64,000 nt of DNA from Rhynchopus sp. YZ270_cl-10 (GCA_964035575.1 OZ037839.1:1315220-1379219), one strand, 5' to 3'; counted from the first letter of the stretch, positions 39,193 to 49,811 are shown. Notes: generated by a model not told the origin, from the letters alone. Translations and numbers: made by a program.

Positions 39193-39225
39193 GATAGTGT
39201 GCACGATTGTGCGGGCACATTCATC
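39193..39225 (+). ncRNA. Stem-loop family H2, copy c
   Basis: GAT and GTGTGC pair with GCACAT and ATC around ACGATTGTGCGG; followed by ATTCAAA as in copy a. Confidence 0.45.
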
Positions 39226-40198
39226 ATTCAAAATTTTCAAAAAACGCTGTGTTTGTGATGCACCAGTCCATGCAGCCGCAACAGAACAAAAAAAAAAAAA
39301 AAAAAATAGTGTATAGCAGAGTACGTGCTCTCTCGGTGTCTCTTACCTGCACAAACTGTTAACACTCTGTCCCGGACGGTGTTTTTTAAAACATATGTGG
39401 CATTGCATTCGAACGCGTGTTCCCGTTTTTTTTTAAAAGGAGTTTTCGGGTGCGCGTTTTAAAAACGAAAAAAAAAGAGCGCGTTTTGAAAAAAAAAATG
39501 AAAATCGTGTTTTTTTCAAACTACCCGGGACGGGAGGTTTTCGAACGCGCGTTTGGGAGGGGGGTGAAAAAAACTGGAATGCAGTTTTTCAAACGCGCGT
39601 TCGGATGCTATGATGTGCATAGAAAAAATATATATTCTGGGACACAGTGTTTAAAACAAAACGAACAAACATCCCCTCAAAACAAAACGTCTTGTTTCGC
39701 CCCTCCATTTTTTTTTTTTTTTTTTTTTTTTGTTTTTGCGTGCTTTATCGTGTCTGAGTGTTCCCAAAGAAAAAAAAAAAAAACGAAACAACAAAACAAC
39801 AAAAAGAACGAAACCAATCACAACCCACTTCCATTCTCTCTTTTTTTTAAAATCACAAAAACTTCGTTACTAAATTTTCATTGCCACATGGATGTCCACC
39901 CCCCAACAGGATTATGTTGACAACGAGCCTGACTACTACTCAAGCCATATCAAAGGAAGAGGTCTGTCCATTTCCTGCGCACTTTGTACCCCCTTTCGCC
40001 CGTCTCTCTCTCAGGGCAAATGATCTGATATACTACGCCACCCGCTTTTTCTGTTCTTGATCTCTGAGCCCTGAACTGAAAGATTGCTCTCCCTCTCTTC
40101 CCCCCGCAATCTCGAGTCATTTCTGTACTTCAGGAAAGCGGATGTTTCCTACTGACTCACCCCAGCCTCAACAGAACACATCCATTCTATTGATGGAC

Positions 40199-40252
40199 AC
40201 TCGTAAACCTCACTCCCGTTTTTCAAAAAACGAGAGTGAGGTTTACGGGAGT
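40199..40252. repeat. 54-bp palindrome
   Basis: ACTCGTAAACCTCACTC with CGTTTTT pairs with AACG and GAGTGAGGTTTACGGGAGT, leaving a loop of a few A bases. Confidence 0.65.
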
Positions 40253-40883
40253 TATACAGAACACATGCTTCACCTTCAGATGTGCCCTAGTCTGTACCGT
40301 CCTCGGCTGATTCTTTTTTTTGTGCCCTATTTGAAGGGTACACTGCACAGGAGAGTGCAGAGGATAGAGAAGAAAAATAATAAAACCTACATTCTTGAGC
40401 TCTTCTATACTAAGTGATTTTCATTGGACGCATCCCCTCCTCCTAACAACCGTGCGCGTACCGCTACGTATGTTGTGTACAAAAATAAAAAGTGGAGATG
40501 GAACAACTGTGGCAACACAAACCCAAGGGCAACGGCACTACTCCAACTATTTATCAAAAAAAAATATGACTAAACAAAAATAAGCATTCAGAGTGGAAGC
40601 AGAGTTTTGTCATTCAGCTTTACCAACTTTCACTCTTATTTTTCTCTCGCTCTCTCTGTTTCTCTTCTTCGTCAAGTATGAGTACATCAGGATTACCCGG
40701 GAGTGGCTAACACCCCCATCGTCGGATATTTCCCCTCAAATGCGTGTTGTTGTGTTCACGAAACAAGTGCATGCAATGCCTATTGTCACTCTGGATCCAT
40801 CCATACCTCGTCTTGCACCACACCACACCACCACACCAGGGCTATCCCTCCACCCTTCCTCCTTCCTCTTTGCACCACGCAAG
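40253..40883. other. Spacer and leader of the DUF4116 gene
   Basis: 40492-40538 carries an H6 stem-loop. 40610-40680 and 40810-40883 are pyrimidine-rich; CACCACACCAGGG near 40838 is a possible acceptor. Frames upstream of ATG 40884 are open but low in complexity. Confidence 0.4.
40492..40538 (+). ncRNA. Stem-loop family H6, copy f
   Basis: AGTGGAG opens and CACTACTCCAAC closes, with GTGGCAACACAA inside, as in copy g (57517). Confidence 0.4.
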
Positions 40884-42803
40884 ATGGAGGTGTTCATCCG
40901 TGACCCAGACTGCGTGATCGAAGTGGGCGCAAACGACTCCGTATCGCACCTGAAGCAGAAGGTGGTGCAGGAAACAGGGTTGGCGGTGCAGGCGCTGCTC
41001 TTGGAGGGGGTGCGGCTGCCTGAGGAGGAGCTCTGCTGCTGCACAGATCTTGTGGACGGGTCTGTGCTCGACCTTGTGGTGCAGGTCGACATGGTGTTGC
41101 TGCGCAAGACGTGGCTGAAGAGGGATGTGGGTTTGTGCCGGGCTCCGTCTCAGCTGTGGACTGATGAGGACTTTGTGTTCACGTTGCTCATGCGCGATGG
41201 TGATGTGAGTTCTGTTGTGCCTTTGACACCTCTGTTTGCAGACAAGGCGTTCATGCGACGTGTTGTTGCACGGCAGCCACGACACCTAGAACATCTGCAA
41301 GGTGCGGCACGGGGTGACTGGGATGTCATCTACACTGCCAGCTACAGCTCCCGCTGGAGCATGGCATACTTCGAACACCTCCCACGAACCATGCAGTGTG
41401 ATGCGTTTATAGTCGACCACGTTGCACGGAATTCGAATTGGTCTGTGGAAACGTTTCGCTTGCTGCCACTCTCGGTACGGGGTAGATTGCGCTTAGTTCT
41501 GAAGTTCGTGGAGACGAGCCCTTCTTGCTTACAGTACGCCTCGACTGCGATGCAGAACGATTGGAAGGTTGTGCTCACTCACATCAAAGCAACGCCGTCA
41601 GCCACCGGCATGGCCGAGGTGCCTCTGTCGCTTCGGTCGGACCTCAGGGTTATGATTCCTGTGATGTCGAGAGACGCGTGCTGCCTGCGGGATGATTCCG
41701 TACGCCACCTACGAGGTAACGTGAAGGTGGTTTATGCTGCAGTGCGGAGCAGACGGTGGGAGTCTTCCCTTATGTCTCTTCTGGAGAACTGTGAGGTGTT
41801 GAAGATTGCGGTGGCGAAGAACCCATCCACATTGCAGGACGTACCAGCTCTGCACAACGACACAGAGTTCATCATGTCGTTGGTGTCGATGAACGCGAAG
41901 CACCTTCAGCATGTGCCCGAGACGGTGAAGGGATACAGGAAGGTTGTGCTGTCTGCCATGCGCAGCACGACGTGGGATGATGCATACCTGCAGCACGTAG
42001 CAGAGCCACTGCTGTCATGCATTGATGTGATGGCGGGTCCCATCAAGAGGAACGCAGGTCTCCTGCAGCAGGCATCAGACGTGATCCGCTCGAGTCGCAA
42101 GCTGTGGATATTGGCCATCGAGAGCAGGACGTGGAAGACTTCGCTGCTGCAGTATGCACCTAACAAACTGAGGGCAGACAGGAAGCTGGTGTGGTTCGCC
42201 CTGCAGAAGGACGCCGCAGCAGTGCGGTACGCAAACCCCTCACTGCGCGACAACAAGGAGCTCATGTTGAAAAGCATGCGTGTGTGCCCTTCTGTGATCC
42301 TGCCGTATGTGTCCTCCAGACTGCGTGCAGATGAAGACTTCATGTTTGAGTGTGTGATGGAGAGGACAAGCCACCTGCAGTATGCATCGGTGTCTCTGCG
42401 GTCGGACACAGACTTCATGCAGCGCTTGCTGGTGTACAGACGGGATGTGCTTTTGTACGCAAGCAAAGCTGTTCTGCATGATGAGAGCTTCATAGAGAAG
42501 TGTGTTGCAAAGTACGGATCCCGCATTCAGCTGCCATTTTCTGTGCAGAGACAACATGCAGCAGCCAAGGAACGTGCCGCAGCAAGAGTACGTGTAGCAG
42601 AAAAGTCAAGAGCGCGTGCAGCAGCACAGGAACGTGCAGCCATCCCACATGCACAGCTCTGCAATAATGTGTGCACCTCTGGTGATTCTTCAGACTCAGA
42701 CGAATCATCGGATTCTGAATCCGATGATTATCACGAGACAAGGACTGTGCGAAGGGATGCACGTACTCGTGGTCAACGTTGTAGAGTTGACTGCTGGTGG
42801 TGA
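40884..42803 (+). CDS. Ubiquitin-like/DUF4116 repeat protein
   Basis: 639 residues. Residues 1-68 resemble a ubiquitin-like domain (MEVFIRDPDCVIEVGANDSV ... LVDGSVLDLVVQ), the same fold placed first in the LRR proteins here. Residues of about 80-560 contain DUF4116-type repeats of some 45-50 residues: 'LRADEDFMFECVMERTSHLQ', 'LRSDTDFMQRLLVYRRDVLL', i.e. aligned 'D..FM...V....L.YAS..LR.D'. The C-terminus is Ala/Arg-rich (ERAAARVRVAEKSRARAA) and then acidic Ser/Asp-rich (SDSDESSDSESDD), likely disordered. No signal peptide. DUF4116 has no known function. The start was chosen at the first Met of the ubiquitin-like fold; upstream frame is leader. Confidence 0.75.
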   Translation: MEVFIRDPDCVIEVGANDSVSHLKQKVVQETGLAVQALLLEGVRLPEEELCCCTDLVDGSVLDLVVQVDMVLLRKTWLKRDVGLCRAPSQLWTDEDFVFTLLMRDGDVSSVVPLTPLFADKAFMRRVVARQPRHLEHLQGAARGDWDVIYTASYSSRWSMAYFEHLPRTMQCDAFIVDHVARNSNWSVETFRLLPLSVRGRLRLVLKFVETSPSCLQYASTAMQNDWKVVLTHIKATPSATGMAEVPLSLRSDLRVMIPVMSRDACCLRDDSVRHLRGNVKVVYAAVRSRRWESSLMSLLENCEVLKIAVAKNPSTLQDVPALHNDTEFIMSLVSMNAKHLQHVPETVKGYRKVVLSAMRSTTWDDAYLQHVAEPLLSCIDVMAGPIKRNAGLLQQASDVIRSSRKLWILAIESRTWKTSLLQYAPNKLRADRKLVWFALQKDAAAVRYANPSLRDNKELMLKSMRVCPSVILPYVSSRLRADEDFMFECVMERTSHLQYASVSLRSDTDFMQRLLVYRRDVLLYASKAVLHDESFIEKCVAKYGSRIQLPFSVQRQHAAAKERAAARVRVAEKSRARAAAQERAAIPHAQLCNNVCTSGDSSDSDESSDSESDDYHETRTVRRDARTRGQRCRVDCWW

Positions 42804-43213
42804 GAAAATGGGAAGACGAAGCCAAATGTTTACTCTTGACGGTTATTTATTTCCACCCGTGCACCATTCAGTGCCAAGGTACACTGTCACGAGTGGGTTT
42901 TGTTTTTGAAGCCAATTTTTTTTCTATTTTGTTTTCTGGATTGACCTTGCACACAGGCCTTCTCTGGTCAAGAGGAGACAGGAGAGTCATCTGTACCCTG
43001 ATGTGTTGCTGTGTACTTTAACTCTAACCTTTTCACAGCTGAAGGAGACCAGGTCGTTAACATCGTTGTTTTTGTTGTTGTGTTCACGGTATGAATCTGA
43101 AAAACATTGCGCACACATTTTTTTTTTTTTTCGTCCACATGAGTAATTACTTTGCCACGCTTGACGCCCACTCAACTCGAGAGACTCCAAACCTCATCTT
43201 GGTTTTCCAACAC
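42804..43213. other. Spacer
   Basis: 42878-42910 holds an H3-type loop (CACTGTCACGAG, then TTTTGAAG). No gene seen. Confidence 0.35.
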
Positions 43214-43259
43214 AACCCCTCTCTCTCCTCCCTCCCCTCTCCCCCAAAAAACACATCAG
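43214..43259 (+). promoter_or_regulatory. Putative trans-splice acceptor of the glycosyltransferase gene
   Basis: CCCCTCTCTCTCCTCCCTCC tract then ACACATCAG, 27 bases before ATG 43287. Confidence 0.5.
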
Positions 43260-43286
43260 GGTGGATAAATTTTATTTTTTGAAGTA

Positions 43287-45239
43287 ATGGTTCGCGAAAT
43301 GATAATACGGCTGTTGCTGGTGGTGGTGTCGTTTGTGTCCGCGCTTCTGTTGACGGAGTGGAAGCGGCCGCAGCCTGCTATGTTGGTTGTCAGCGCTCGA
43401 GACCCCCCGATCGAGACAGCACCACCGCTCTCCAGCAGCAGCTCCGCTGGGACGCAGAAAGCGAGCCCTACCGAATCTGTCTCCTCCATCATCCCTGCCT
43501 CTTCTGTCACTATCGTATCCTCGGAGTCATCACCGCCCCCGCCTCGTATCTACCCCGACCCAAACCGCCACCAACCCAGCAGAGAGGTGCCCCTCCTCCG
43601 TGGAGGCATGCGACGTCTATCGCGACCGTTCCTCAATAAAGTGGTCGAGCACAACTTCGTTTATCTGTGCATCCTCAAAATGGATGGGGAGGATCCCGTA
43701 GTGGTGATGTGGAAGCGCAATATAATTGCCGCAGGGGTACATAACTTTGTGGTAGGCGCTTTTGAGGCAAGCTATGTTAGGGTTGAAGAGATGTTTGGCG
43801 AAAAGCATACGTATGCAGTGGACCCACCGATTCCTCCAGCGGAGAAGTTGGATCTGCATAATGGGATGAAGCTGAGTGTGTTTGCAAGAATCGAGTCGTT
43901 GCTCGCGATTTTGGAGCTAGGTATTGGATGTACTCTGGTCGATTCAGATGCAATGTTTGCGCAAAATCCTACTCCAGTGTTGCTTCGTTATCCCCAAGCA
44001 GACATTCTCGCCACGACCGACAGTGCATACCCCACGGAATACGGCCGCACCCACGAATTAGAGGACCCCACCATGCTTACATACGACTTCAACATAGGAT
44101 TCTGCTATTTCAAACCCGGACCTTACGTAAAACGCTTCGTTCAATCCTGGAGCCAAACGTACTTTGCCAACCAATACCTTTGGGACCAACGGTTATTTGG
44201 TGATATGCTGCGTTCTGTTACCAATCCATATTCATACCCGGGTAAATGGAAGCCTCAGAACGGAAGCTGGGCTGTAGAAGGACTTGAATACGGACTACAC
44301 CCACTTTATGGAGGTAAGGTGGTGACCGGCATGCTGTCGTCTCTGCTCTTTCGCAACGGATTTGTGATGCACGGATCGCTTCCAGAACGTTTAGACCCTG
44401 CAGGGAGGGAGCCCTATCTGCTTCACCCTACGGCACACCAAGACAAAGCATTCGCAGCGAGAGAGCAGCTCTCCGGGAGGGATGATCCAGAGTACTACAA
44501 TGCCCCCGAAGGGTACCTTACATTCGATTTAGACATTCCGGAGCTTGGGGTGGGGGTAGGAAGTAGCTATAACTATGTTGAGGTGAGTCGGAAGCTGCCA
44601 ACAGATTTGAGTGTTGATGCGCAGCGGTTTTGGCGAGCGGTGTTGAACAAACAATTGGCGCAGATCGGCAATGCGGCTGCAACAGCGAAATGGATGGGGC
44701 GGATTTTGGTGCTTCCTCCCCTCATAGTTCCGACGGTGATGAAGGGATGGTTGTCTCCGTATTCATTTGTGGGAAATGAGAGCGCGCAACGGCCTATAAA
44801 GTGGAGTAGAAGCTTTGTATGGCTGGTTAATACCAAGCTGGTGAACAGCCTGCCCAAGGAAAAGAGGTATATCAAAATCCGTGAGTACTCCTTCATGCGG
44901 AATCCGTTGTTGCCTGCGGAGGTGCGTGGTGGGGTGAAGCAGATGGGGGCCGCGAACTTCACAGAGGTGTCCGCGAAGGAGGCTGGGGAGAAGTTTGTCT
45001 CAGACCGTGTGCTGCACTTCAGTAGCATGGAGCGGGGCTTCAGCTTCGCCATGAAGGAGGCGCGTACCGACTTCGAGCTGAAGACATACCGTCCCTTCTT
45101 CCGCGAGCAACGTACCGTCTGGGCAAAGCAAAATCAGTACAGCTTCCTCCCCTCGGAAGCGGAAATGGCGGATGTGCGCAACCTGACCCTCTTGATGGCA
45201 GAGGCCCGCGCGATGTATTACAATGTTAGCGGGGCATGA
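43287..45239 (+). CDS. Type II membrane glycosyltransferase (GT77/nucleotide-diphosphosugar transferase-like)
   Basis: 650 residues. A short cytosolic N-terminus and a single membrane segment (residues of about 6-22, IIRLLLVVVSFVSALLL), then a Pro/Ser-rich stem (to about 95). The catalytic part has LVDSDAMFAQNPTPVLLRYP (residues of about 216-236), a DxD-like DSD for metal-bound nucleotide sugar, and later NIGFCYFKPGPYVKRFVQSW and WDQRLFGDML, the usual order in the Nucleotid_trans family (PF03407). It would act in the Golgi on glycoproteins or wall sugars; donor and acceptor unknown. The last 200 residues are without recognised domain. Start follows the acceptor-like site. Confidence 0.7.
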   Translation: MVREMIIRLLLVVVSFVSALLLTEWKRPQPAMLVVSARDPPIETAPPLSSSSSAGTQKASPTESVSSIIPASSVTIVSSESSPPPPRIYPDPNRHQPSREVPLLRGGMRRLSRPFLNKVVEHNFVYLCILKMDGEDPVVVMWKRNIIAAGVHNFVVGAFEASYVRVEEMFGEKHTYAVDPPIPPAEKLDLHNGMKLSVFARIESLLAILELGIGCTLVDSDAMFAQNPTPVLLRYPQADILATTDSAYPTEYGRTHELEDPTMLTYDFNIGFCYFKPGPYVKRFVQSWSQTYFANQYLWDQRLFGDMLRSVTNPYSYPGKWKPQNGSWAVEGLEYGLHPLYGGKVVTGMLSSLLFRNGFVMHGSLPERLDPAGREPYLLHPTAHQDKAFAAREQLSGRDDPEYYNAPEGYLTFDLDIPELGVGVGSSYNYVEVSRKLPTDLSVDAQRFWRAVLNKQLAQIGNAAATAKWMGRILVLPPLIVPTVMKGWLSPYSFVGNESAQRPIKWSRSFVWLVNTKLVNSLPKEKRYIKIREYSFMRNPLLPAEVRGGVKQMGAANFTEVSAKEAGEKFVSDRVLHFSSMERGFSFAMKEARTDFELKTYRPFFREQRTVWAKQNQYSFLPSEAEMADVRNLTLLMAEARAMYYNVSGA

Positions 45240-45855
45240 GGAAGAGGTGGGGGTGTACACAGTAGACCCGCCGAAACTATCAGGTGAAATGACGACAGGT
45301 GGAACCAGATTTCCACCTCCTCCAGGTGGCCCCACCTGTCTCCGCACCTGGTACACGATGTGTAGATTTAATGGGGGTGGGGGGTGAGGAACGGAGGTTG
45401 TAATTAATGCATCGTTTTTTTTTTTAAAGGGTGGCCAAGCTTTAGAAAGCACCGATTTGGGTTATCTGTTTAAACCCCCTTTGTTTTTTTCCTTTTGGGG
45501 TTGATTGGGGTGAGGGGGGCCTAATAATATACCCCCACTTTGGAAGCGGCAGTGTACGTTGCTTTCCGGTGGAGGGATATTTCCACTGAATTGCCATCAG
45601 TGTATTAGGCACCGTGTGTGTACTAAACGTTAGGAGGTGACACTATGTTGAGGGAATCCGCCCTCGTTTGGCTTGGCATTTCCTTGATGGGTGGCGGTTC
45701 CAGTAATGTACACGGCAGGTCCTGAAGACAAAGTATTTCACGTATGTCTCTCTTGACTGGGTTTTTTGTGTAGAGGTGTTTAGCTATCATCCATTCAGTT
45801 GTATTGTATGGAGATAATATGGCCTTTGCGTGGAAGAGGACGAGGTTTTCGTGTC
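45240..45855. other. Spacer
   Basis: 45427-45470 resembles a decayed H1 element (GGTGGCCAAGC ... GGTTATC). 45285-45345 has repeated CAGGTGG/CCACCTG. No gene seen. Confidence 0.35.
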
Positions 45856-46012
45856 CACGGCCGACTAGTCAGGGGGACTACTTGGTGAAACTACTAGTCG
45901 TAACGACTAGTACTAAACTATAGCAATGCTACTGGTGGAACACTAGTCGTAAAACACTGATCATTTGGACTAGTAGAGCACTACTAGCAGCCCCCATGAC
46001 TAGTCAGCCGTG
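45856..46012. mobile_element. 157-bp foldback element rich in ACTAGT
   Basis: CACGG...GACTAGTCAGGGGG at the left pairs with CCCCCATGACTAGTCAGCCG at the right. ACTAGT occurs six times (near 45864, 45892, 45904, 45942, 45969, 45999). No coding content; no clear target duplication. Confidence 0.6.
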
Positions 46013-46431
46013 TACCCATAGGGAGTGGGCGGTGGTGGTGGTCCACCCTCCCCTTTTGTCCCACCCTTATCTCTTGCCTTGTGACCTCCCTCACCCCACT
46101 CCACAGCTCTCAAATTAATTCTGTTCCCACCCCTTCCCCCGTCTCCCTTGTCCCCAATGGCAGATATTTTTGCAGATGACGACACTTAGATTCAACCTCT
46201 CTCTTTCTCTCTCTCTTAGTGTATTTGGGTAACTAAATCGCGGCTGTCATCCCGTGATAGTAGCCTGAAAGCAAACATTCTATTTTTATTTTTCTATTAT
46301 ACCTTCTATTCAGTAGAATAGTTAGTATATTGAAACAATTTTTTTTGGTGTGGCTGAAGGGGGCTGATGCGCACTTTTCCCGCACTTTTTCCGCCCCCCA
46401 TTCAGCCACACCAATTTTTATTTTTATTTTA
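46013..46431. other. Spacer with stem-loop H5
   Basis: H5 copy at 46242-46265; TTCTATTCAGTAGAATAG hairpin at 46306-46323, as at 8626; GGTGTGGCTGAA (46350) with TTCAGCCACACC (46401) form an inverted pair. Confidence 0.4.
46242..46265 (+). ncRNA. Stem-loop family H5, copy a
   Basis: GGCT/AGCC outer pair and ATC/GAT inner pair around CCGT. Confidence 0.45.
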
Positions 46432-46469
46432 GGTGACTAAGTTCATACCTGTCGTGGCCTAGGTTCATC
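46432..46469 (+). ncRNA. Stem-loop family H1, copy h
   Basis: GGTGACTAAG opens and CTAGGTTCATC closes around a longer loop. Confidence 0.35.
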
Positions 46470-46601
46470 GTACAAAAATCTCTCTCTCTCTCTGTTATTT
46501 TCCTTTATGTTTTGTTGTTAAGCCGCCTTTTCGGTGTTCCGGTCACGTACCAAAAAGATGCCAGTCATGAGCGGGCTTTGTATTTCATTTTATTTTTTCA
46601 A

Positions 46602-46630
46602 GATGTGTGCACGAGAGAGGCACATGCATC
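46602..46630 (+). ncRNA. Stem-loop family H2, copy d
   Basis: GATG and TGTGC pair with GCACA and CATC around ACGAGAGAG, the same loop core as H1 on a different stem. Confidence 0.55.
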
Positions 46631-46739
46631 TTTCAAGTTTTCCTTTTTTTTCGTGGACTCAAAATATGTTTGGCGTCCCAAAAAAAAAGGCACCACATTT
46701 CCCCCAAAAAATCCCCAAATCCACCAAGCAAGAAAGTTG

Positions 46740-46828
46740 CAGTTGGACAAGAACCTTGGCGACCAAATAATATTGGCGGATTTTGTAATTGGCGACTTTT
46801 TTGGTCGCCAATATTATTTGGCCAACTG
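46740..46828. mobile_element. 89-bp MITE, CAGTTGG ends, copy 1
   Basis: CAGTTGGACAAGAA at the left and CCAACTG at the right. The interior holds a near-perfect stem: CCAAATAATATTGGCG against CGCCAATATTATTTGG. Copy 2 is at 51422-51524. An adjacent short palindrome, GGACTCCAAG/CTTGGAGTCC, follows at 46834-46856. Confidence 0.65.
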
Positions 46829-46999
46829 AAATTGGACTCCAAGTTTCTTGGAGTCCTGTACTATCAATACCAATAGCTGCTCGTTCCCATCTTTTTTTGA
46901 TGCATACTAATCCTGAGAGAGATATTCTGTTCTGACTTTTTACCCTGATAGTGTCGTGATACACCCCCCTTTTTTTTTATACCTACAAGCGTAGCTTAA

Positions 47000-47991
47000 C
47001 CCTTTATGGACCACGGCCGTATTTTGCGTTTTGCTATGATTGTCTCTCACATAGGTAAAATGAGATCCGATGCATATTTTTGATCGTACCTGGCCGCAAT
47101 TGAAAGATTTTGAGCAGATCTTTCAAATGGAGCAGAAATCGAAATAAAATGAGAAAAATGGAAAATGGAAAATTGAGGAGAGCTGATATTTTTTCCTGAA
47201 AATTTTGAAGAAAAAAATTATTCCGGCTGCGCACCTGTTTTTTCGGTATTCGAAAATGGCTTTATTTGAAAGATCGGTTCAAAATCTTTCAAAAGAAAGA
47301 AAAATCGATCAAAAAGTCCTAGTAGATAATGTCTCACTGCATGGAGAGAAGGTACCAACCAGCTAAATATACCGTAATTGTACAGAGGTTGGACAGTACA
47401 AAAGTTGGGGCTTTTGGGGCTTTTGGCCAACTTGGCCTGGTGTTGAACGCCGCATCCCCCGCACATGTAATCTGCTTTTAGCCGCCTGTTTCCCAAGCAA
47501 GAAGAAGTTGTCGACCAACACCCTCCTGCCAGTGTCTCTGTACCTTGACTGTGTTGATACAGCTTCTTTTGTACAATGTCCCCCAAAAGACAAAGGGCAA
47601 TAAATACACGGAGAAGAGGCACAGCCAGTTCAGGGTCAGGAACTGCTACGACGAGTGTTACTTTGCCCGGTCGCAGATATTTTCCATTATTTTAGTTTTG
47701 TTCTGAAAACCGTACAAAATGGTTCCCTTCACACCAAAGTTTGAATCCTCTGATGACTCAAGCTCGCCAGAGTAGTTCATTATTCCCAAAATATACCCGA
47801 AAAAGTCGAAAATTTGGAAATGCCTCGATTTGGTGACAGTGTATGAGAGTGTCAAAATAAATTGAATCTTGCTTCTTTGGAAAGATTTCACATCAAATCT
47901 TTCCACTAAAAAAAAAATCGCTGAAAAAGTCCGAGTAGAAGCCATGTTAAGCATTTTCGTGGATATATATATCCTCTTGGTCCATAAAGGG
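47000..47991 (-). mobile_element. piggyBac-like element with transposase remnants
   Basis: TTAA on both sides (46996-46999, 47992-47995); ends CCCTTTATGGACCA and its inverse. The body is the reverse complement of the element at 4662-6803. On the - strand, 47345-47760 keeps IRGFKLWCEGNHF, QGTETLAGG and VLVDNFFLLGKQ, in different frames. Non-autonomous. Confidence 0.85.
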
Positions 47992-48059
47992 TTAAAGGAG
48001 AAATAGTTCCTCAGATACGGTCGCCAATCACCCCTCAAACAGGGTAATTGTGCAATCAA

Positions 48060-48740
48060 GCATGTCCTTAAATCCGGGAAAAATCAGGATTTTTCCGATT
48101 TTTAAATCTCAAAATTTTCTTATAGAAAAAAAAATTTTCGCGCTGCGCGCGAAAATTTTTCGCGCACAACAGGAGAAGATATTTTGTTGTTGTTGTTGTA
48201 GGCCCGCAGTGCGGGGCGGTCACATTTTTCTCCCCACCACAGTGCCTTATCCAAGAATCAGATTTCAAGATTTTTGGGGTCAGTTTGTGTTTCCCCCAAG
48301 ATGTTTTTCAGTTCTGACCAGCGAAGACATTGGAAACATAGGGAATTGTATTTTATTTTCCTTTTGCGGAGCAAAAGGAATAACACAAAATGGCGCCGCA
48401 GGCGAAAAAATAATAGGGTACGGTGTAAAATGTAGCTTTTTACACTACAGAGTCAGTCAACGATGCCTTTTTTGCGGAGCAAAAAAGTAATAAATAATGG
48501 CGCCGCAGGCAAAAAAAATTAGGGGACAGCCTGGGATTTCACGGTGCGGTCAGTAACTCAGTTCCCCAGGGTACTCCCGTGGTTCAACCACTGTTCTACC
48601 AGGAAATTATTCCGACCTCCCTAAAAAAGACACTGCCCCATATCCATATGAAAATTTTTTCACCGGCAAAAATAAAATTTTCTTATAAAATTTTCTTATA
48701 GAAAATCCTGAATCCTAAATCCGATTTAGAGGACAGCATG
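48060..48740. mobile_element. 681-bp element with 11-bp target duplication
   Basis: TGTGCAATCAA lies on both sides (48049-48059, 48741-48751). Ends are imperfect inverted repeats (GCATGTCCTTAAATCCG against CGGATTTAGAGG...ACAGCATG inverse). Internally CGCGCTGCGCGCG, and 48320-48600 is the reverse of 17230-17490. The long duplication suggests a Mutator-like element. Confidence 0.65.
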
Positions 48741-49234
48741 TGTGCAATCAACGAAAAAAATTTTTTTTTAATTGAGACAACTGCCTTGCATAGGTATAGG
48801 TTGCAGGGGAGGAAATGAAAAACGTATTTGAGTGTGCCCGAATTTTTTTTGGTGAGAGTGATGTAAACACGACACAACTTATCCACTGAAACAGTTTTTT
48901 GATTTTTTGTCCCTACACACTCCACAAAAATCCGGTGCAATCAACGATTTTCTTCTCTGATTTCGTTTCTTTCTTTTATCAGACTAGCTTACACTCAGAT
49001 AACAGTTTTTATTTTGACAAAATCAGCATGTGTAGCGACAGTGAGGTTCTCTGTTTTTTTTGCAAATCCAGCAAACCAACAAAAAGGGGCCAGCGTTGAA
49101 GACGACCCTCCTCTGCCTGTTATGCGTGTGTGTCGTGAGGACGAATTTTGGAATCAATTTCGACCATTGGCCATTTGGGTCCATTTAATTTACCGTGTTC
49201 GCAATAATGCTCGACCATAAAGAAAGGTCATATA

Positions 49235-49261
49235 GTGGAGCACACTCTAGGGTGGCTACAC
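49235..49261 (+). ncRNA. Stem-loop family H6, copy c
   Basis: GTG-G-AG-CAC pairs with GTG-G-CT-A-CAC; tail TAATACAACCAAG. Confidence 0.5.
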
Positions 49262-49502
49262 TAATACAACCAAGTTTTCAAAGAAAGGTTGAACTTCCAA
49301 AAAAAAATCCTGAAAAGGTCGAACATCATTGCAGTCGTCAATTTTTTTTTCGATTTGTGGTAAAGGGTCCGCTAAATGGTCAGAACTTTTTAACTAGCCC
49401 CGAAACAACAAAACAAGCGTATCAGTACTTCTTCTTTGTTGACAGGTATACATACACTGTCACAAGAGGGTTTGTATGTCAAGACACCTTTTTTGTGGTC
49501 AA

Positions 49503-49530
49503 GGTGACGTATGCGAGGCTTAAGTTTATC
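49503..49530 (+). ncRNA. Stem-loop family H1, copy i
   Basis: GGTGACGTATGCGAGGCTTAA then GTTTATC; short and degenerate. Confidence 0.3.
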
Positions 49531-49744
49531 TTTTTTTTTTTCGCGTTTTTGGTATTTTTCATAATATTATTTCACCGCCGAAAAAATAACATTTGCGCCC
49601 TCAGGCTTTGCGAGAAACTCCTCAGTTCTCTGCTTTGTGCATCTGGGTCACTCTGGGCGTAAAGCGTTTATGAATGGCACTGAATAGGTATTCTTTCCCC
49701 TTTAGAAACCCCCATGAGGCCCGAGAAGGTAGTATTTTTTAAAA

Positions 49745-49771
49745 GATGCGTGCGCGCGAAGCACATTTACC
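49745..49771 (+). ncRNA. Stem-loop family H2, copy e
   Basis: GATG and CGTGC opposite GCACA and TTACC around GCGCGAA. Confidence 0.4.
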
Positions 49772-49789
49772 TTTTATTTTTAATTTTTT

Positions 49790-49811
49790 GGCTGCTCCCA
49801 TGATAGTAGTC
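49790..49811 (+). ncRNA. Stem-loop family H5, copy b
   Basis: GGCT/AGTC outer pair; GATAGTAGTCTAAAATCAAAC tail conserved in part. Confidence 0.4.

Larger units (their letters stand above)
38183..40198. other. Spacer, homopolymer rich, with stem-loops
   Basis: 38741-38785 H4-like, 38984-39009 and 39193-39225 H2, 39054-39084 H1. 39400-39610 has GAACGCGTGTTC and CGAACGCGCGTTTG-type palindromes. Long A/T/C runs at 38340, 38625 and 39710-39730. The frame 39417-39920 is made largely of such runs and is not a gene. Confidence 0.4.
46977..48755 (+). repeat. Host repeat copy 1, interrupted twice
   Basis: Removing 47000-47995 and 48060-48751 leaves TATACCTACAAGCGTAGCTTAA, AGGAGAAATAGTTCCTCAGA and TCGCCAATCACCCC up to AATCAACGAAAAAA. 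The same order is found at 49831-50040, where the first insertion site holds a different element and the second site is empty. Confidence 0.75.

Noticed and set aside
39417-39920. 167-residue frame
   Set aside because: Composed mostly of Lys/Phe runs from A and T tracts.
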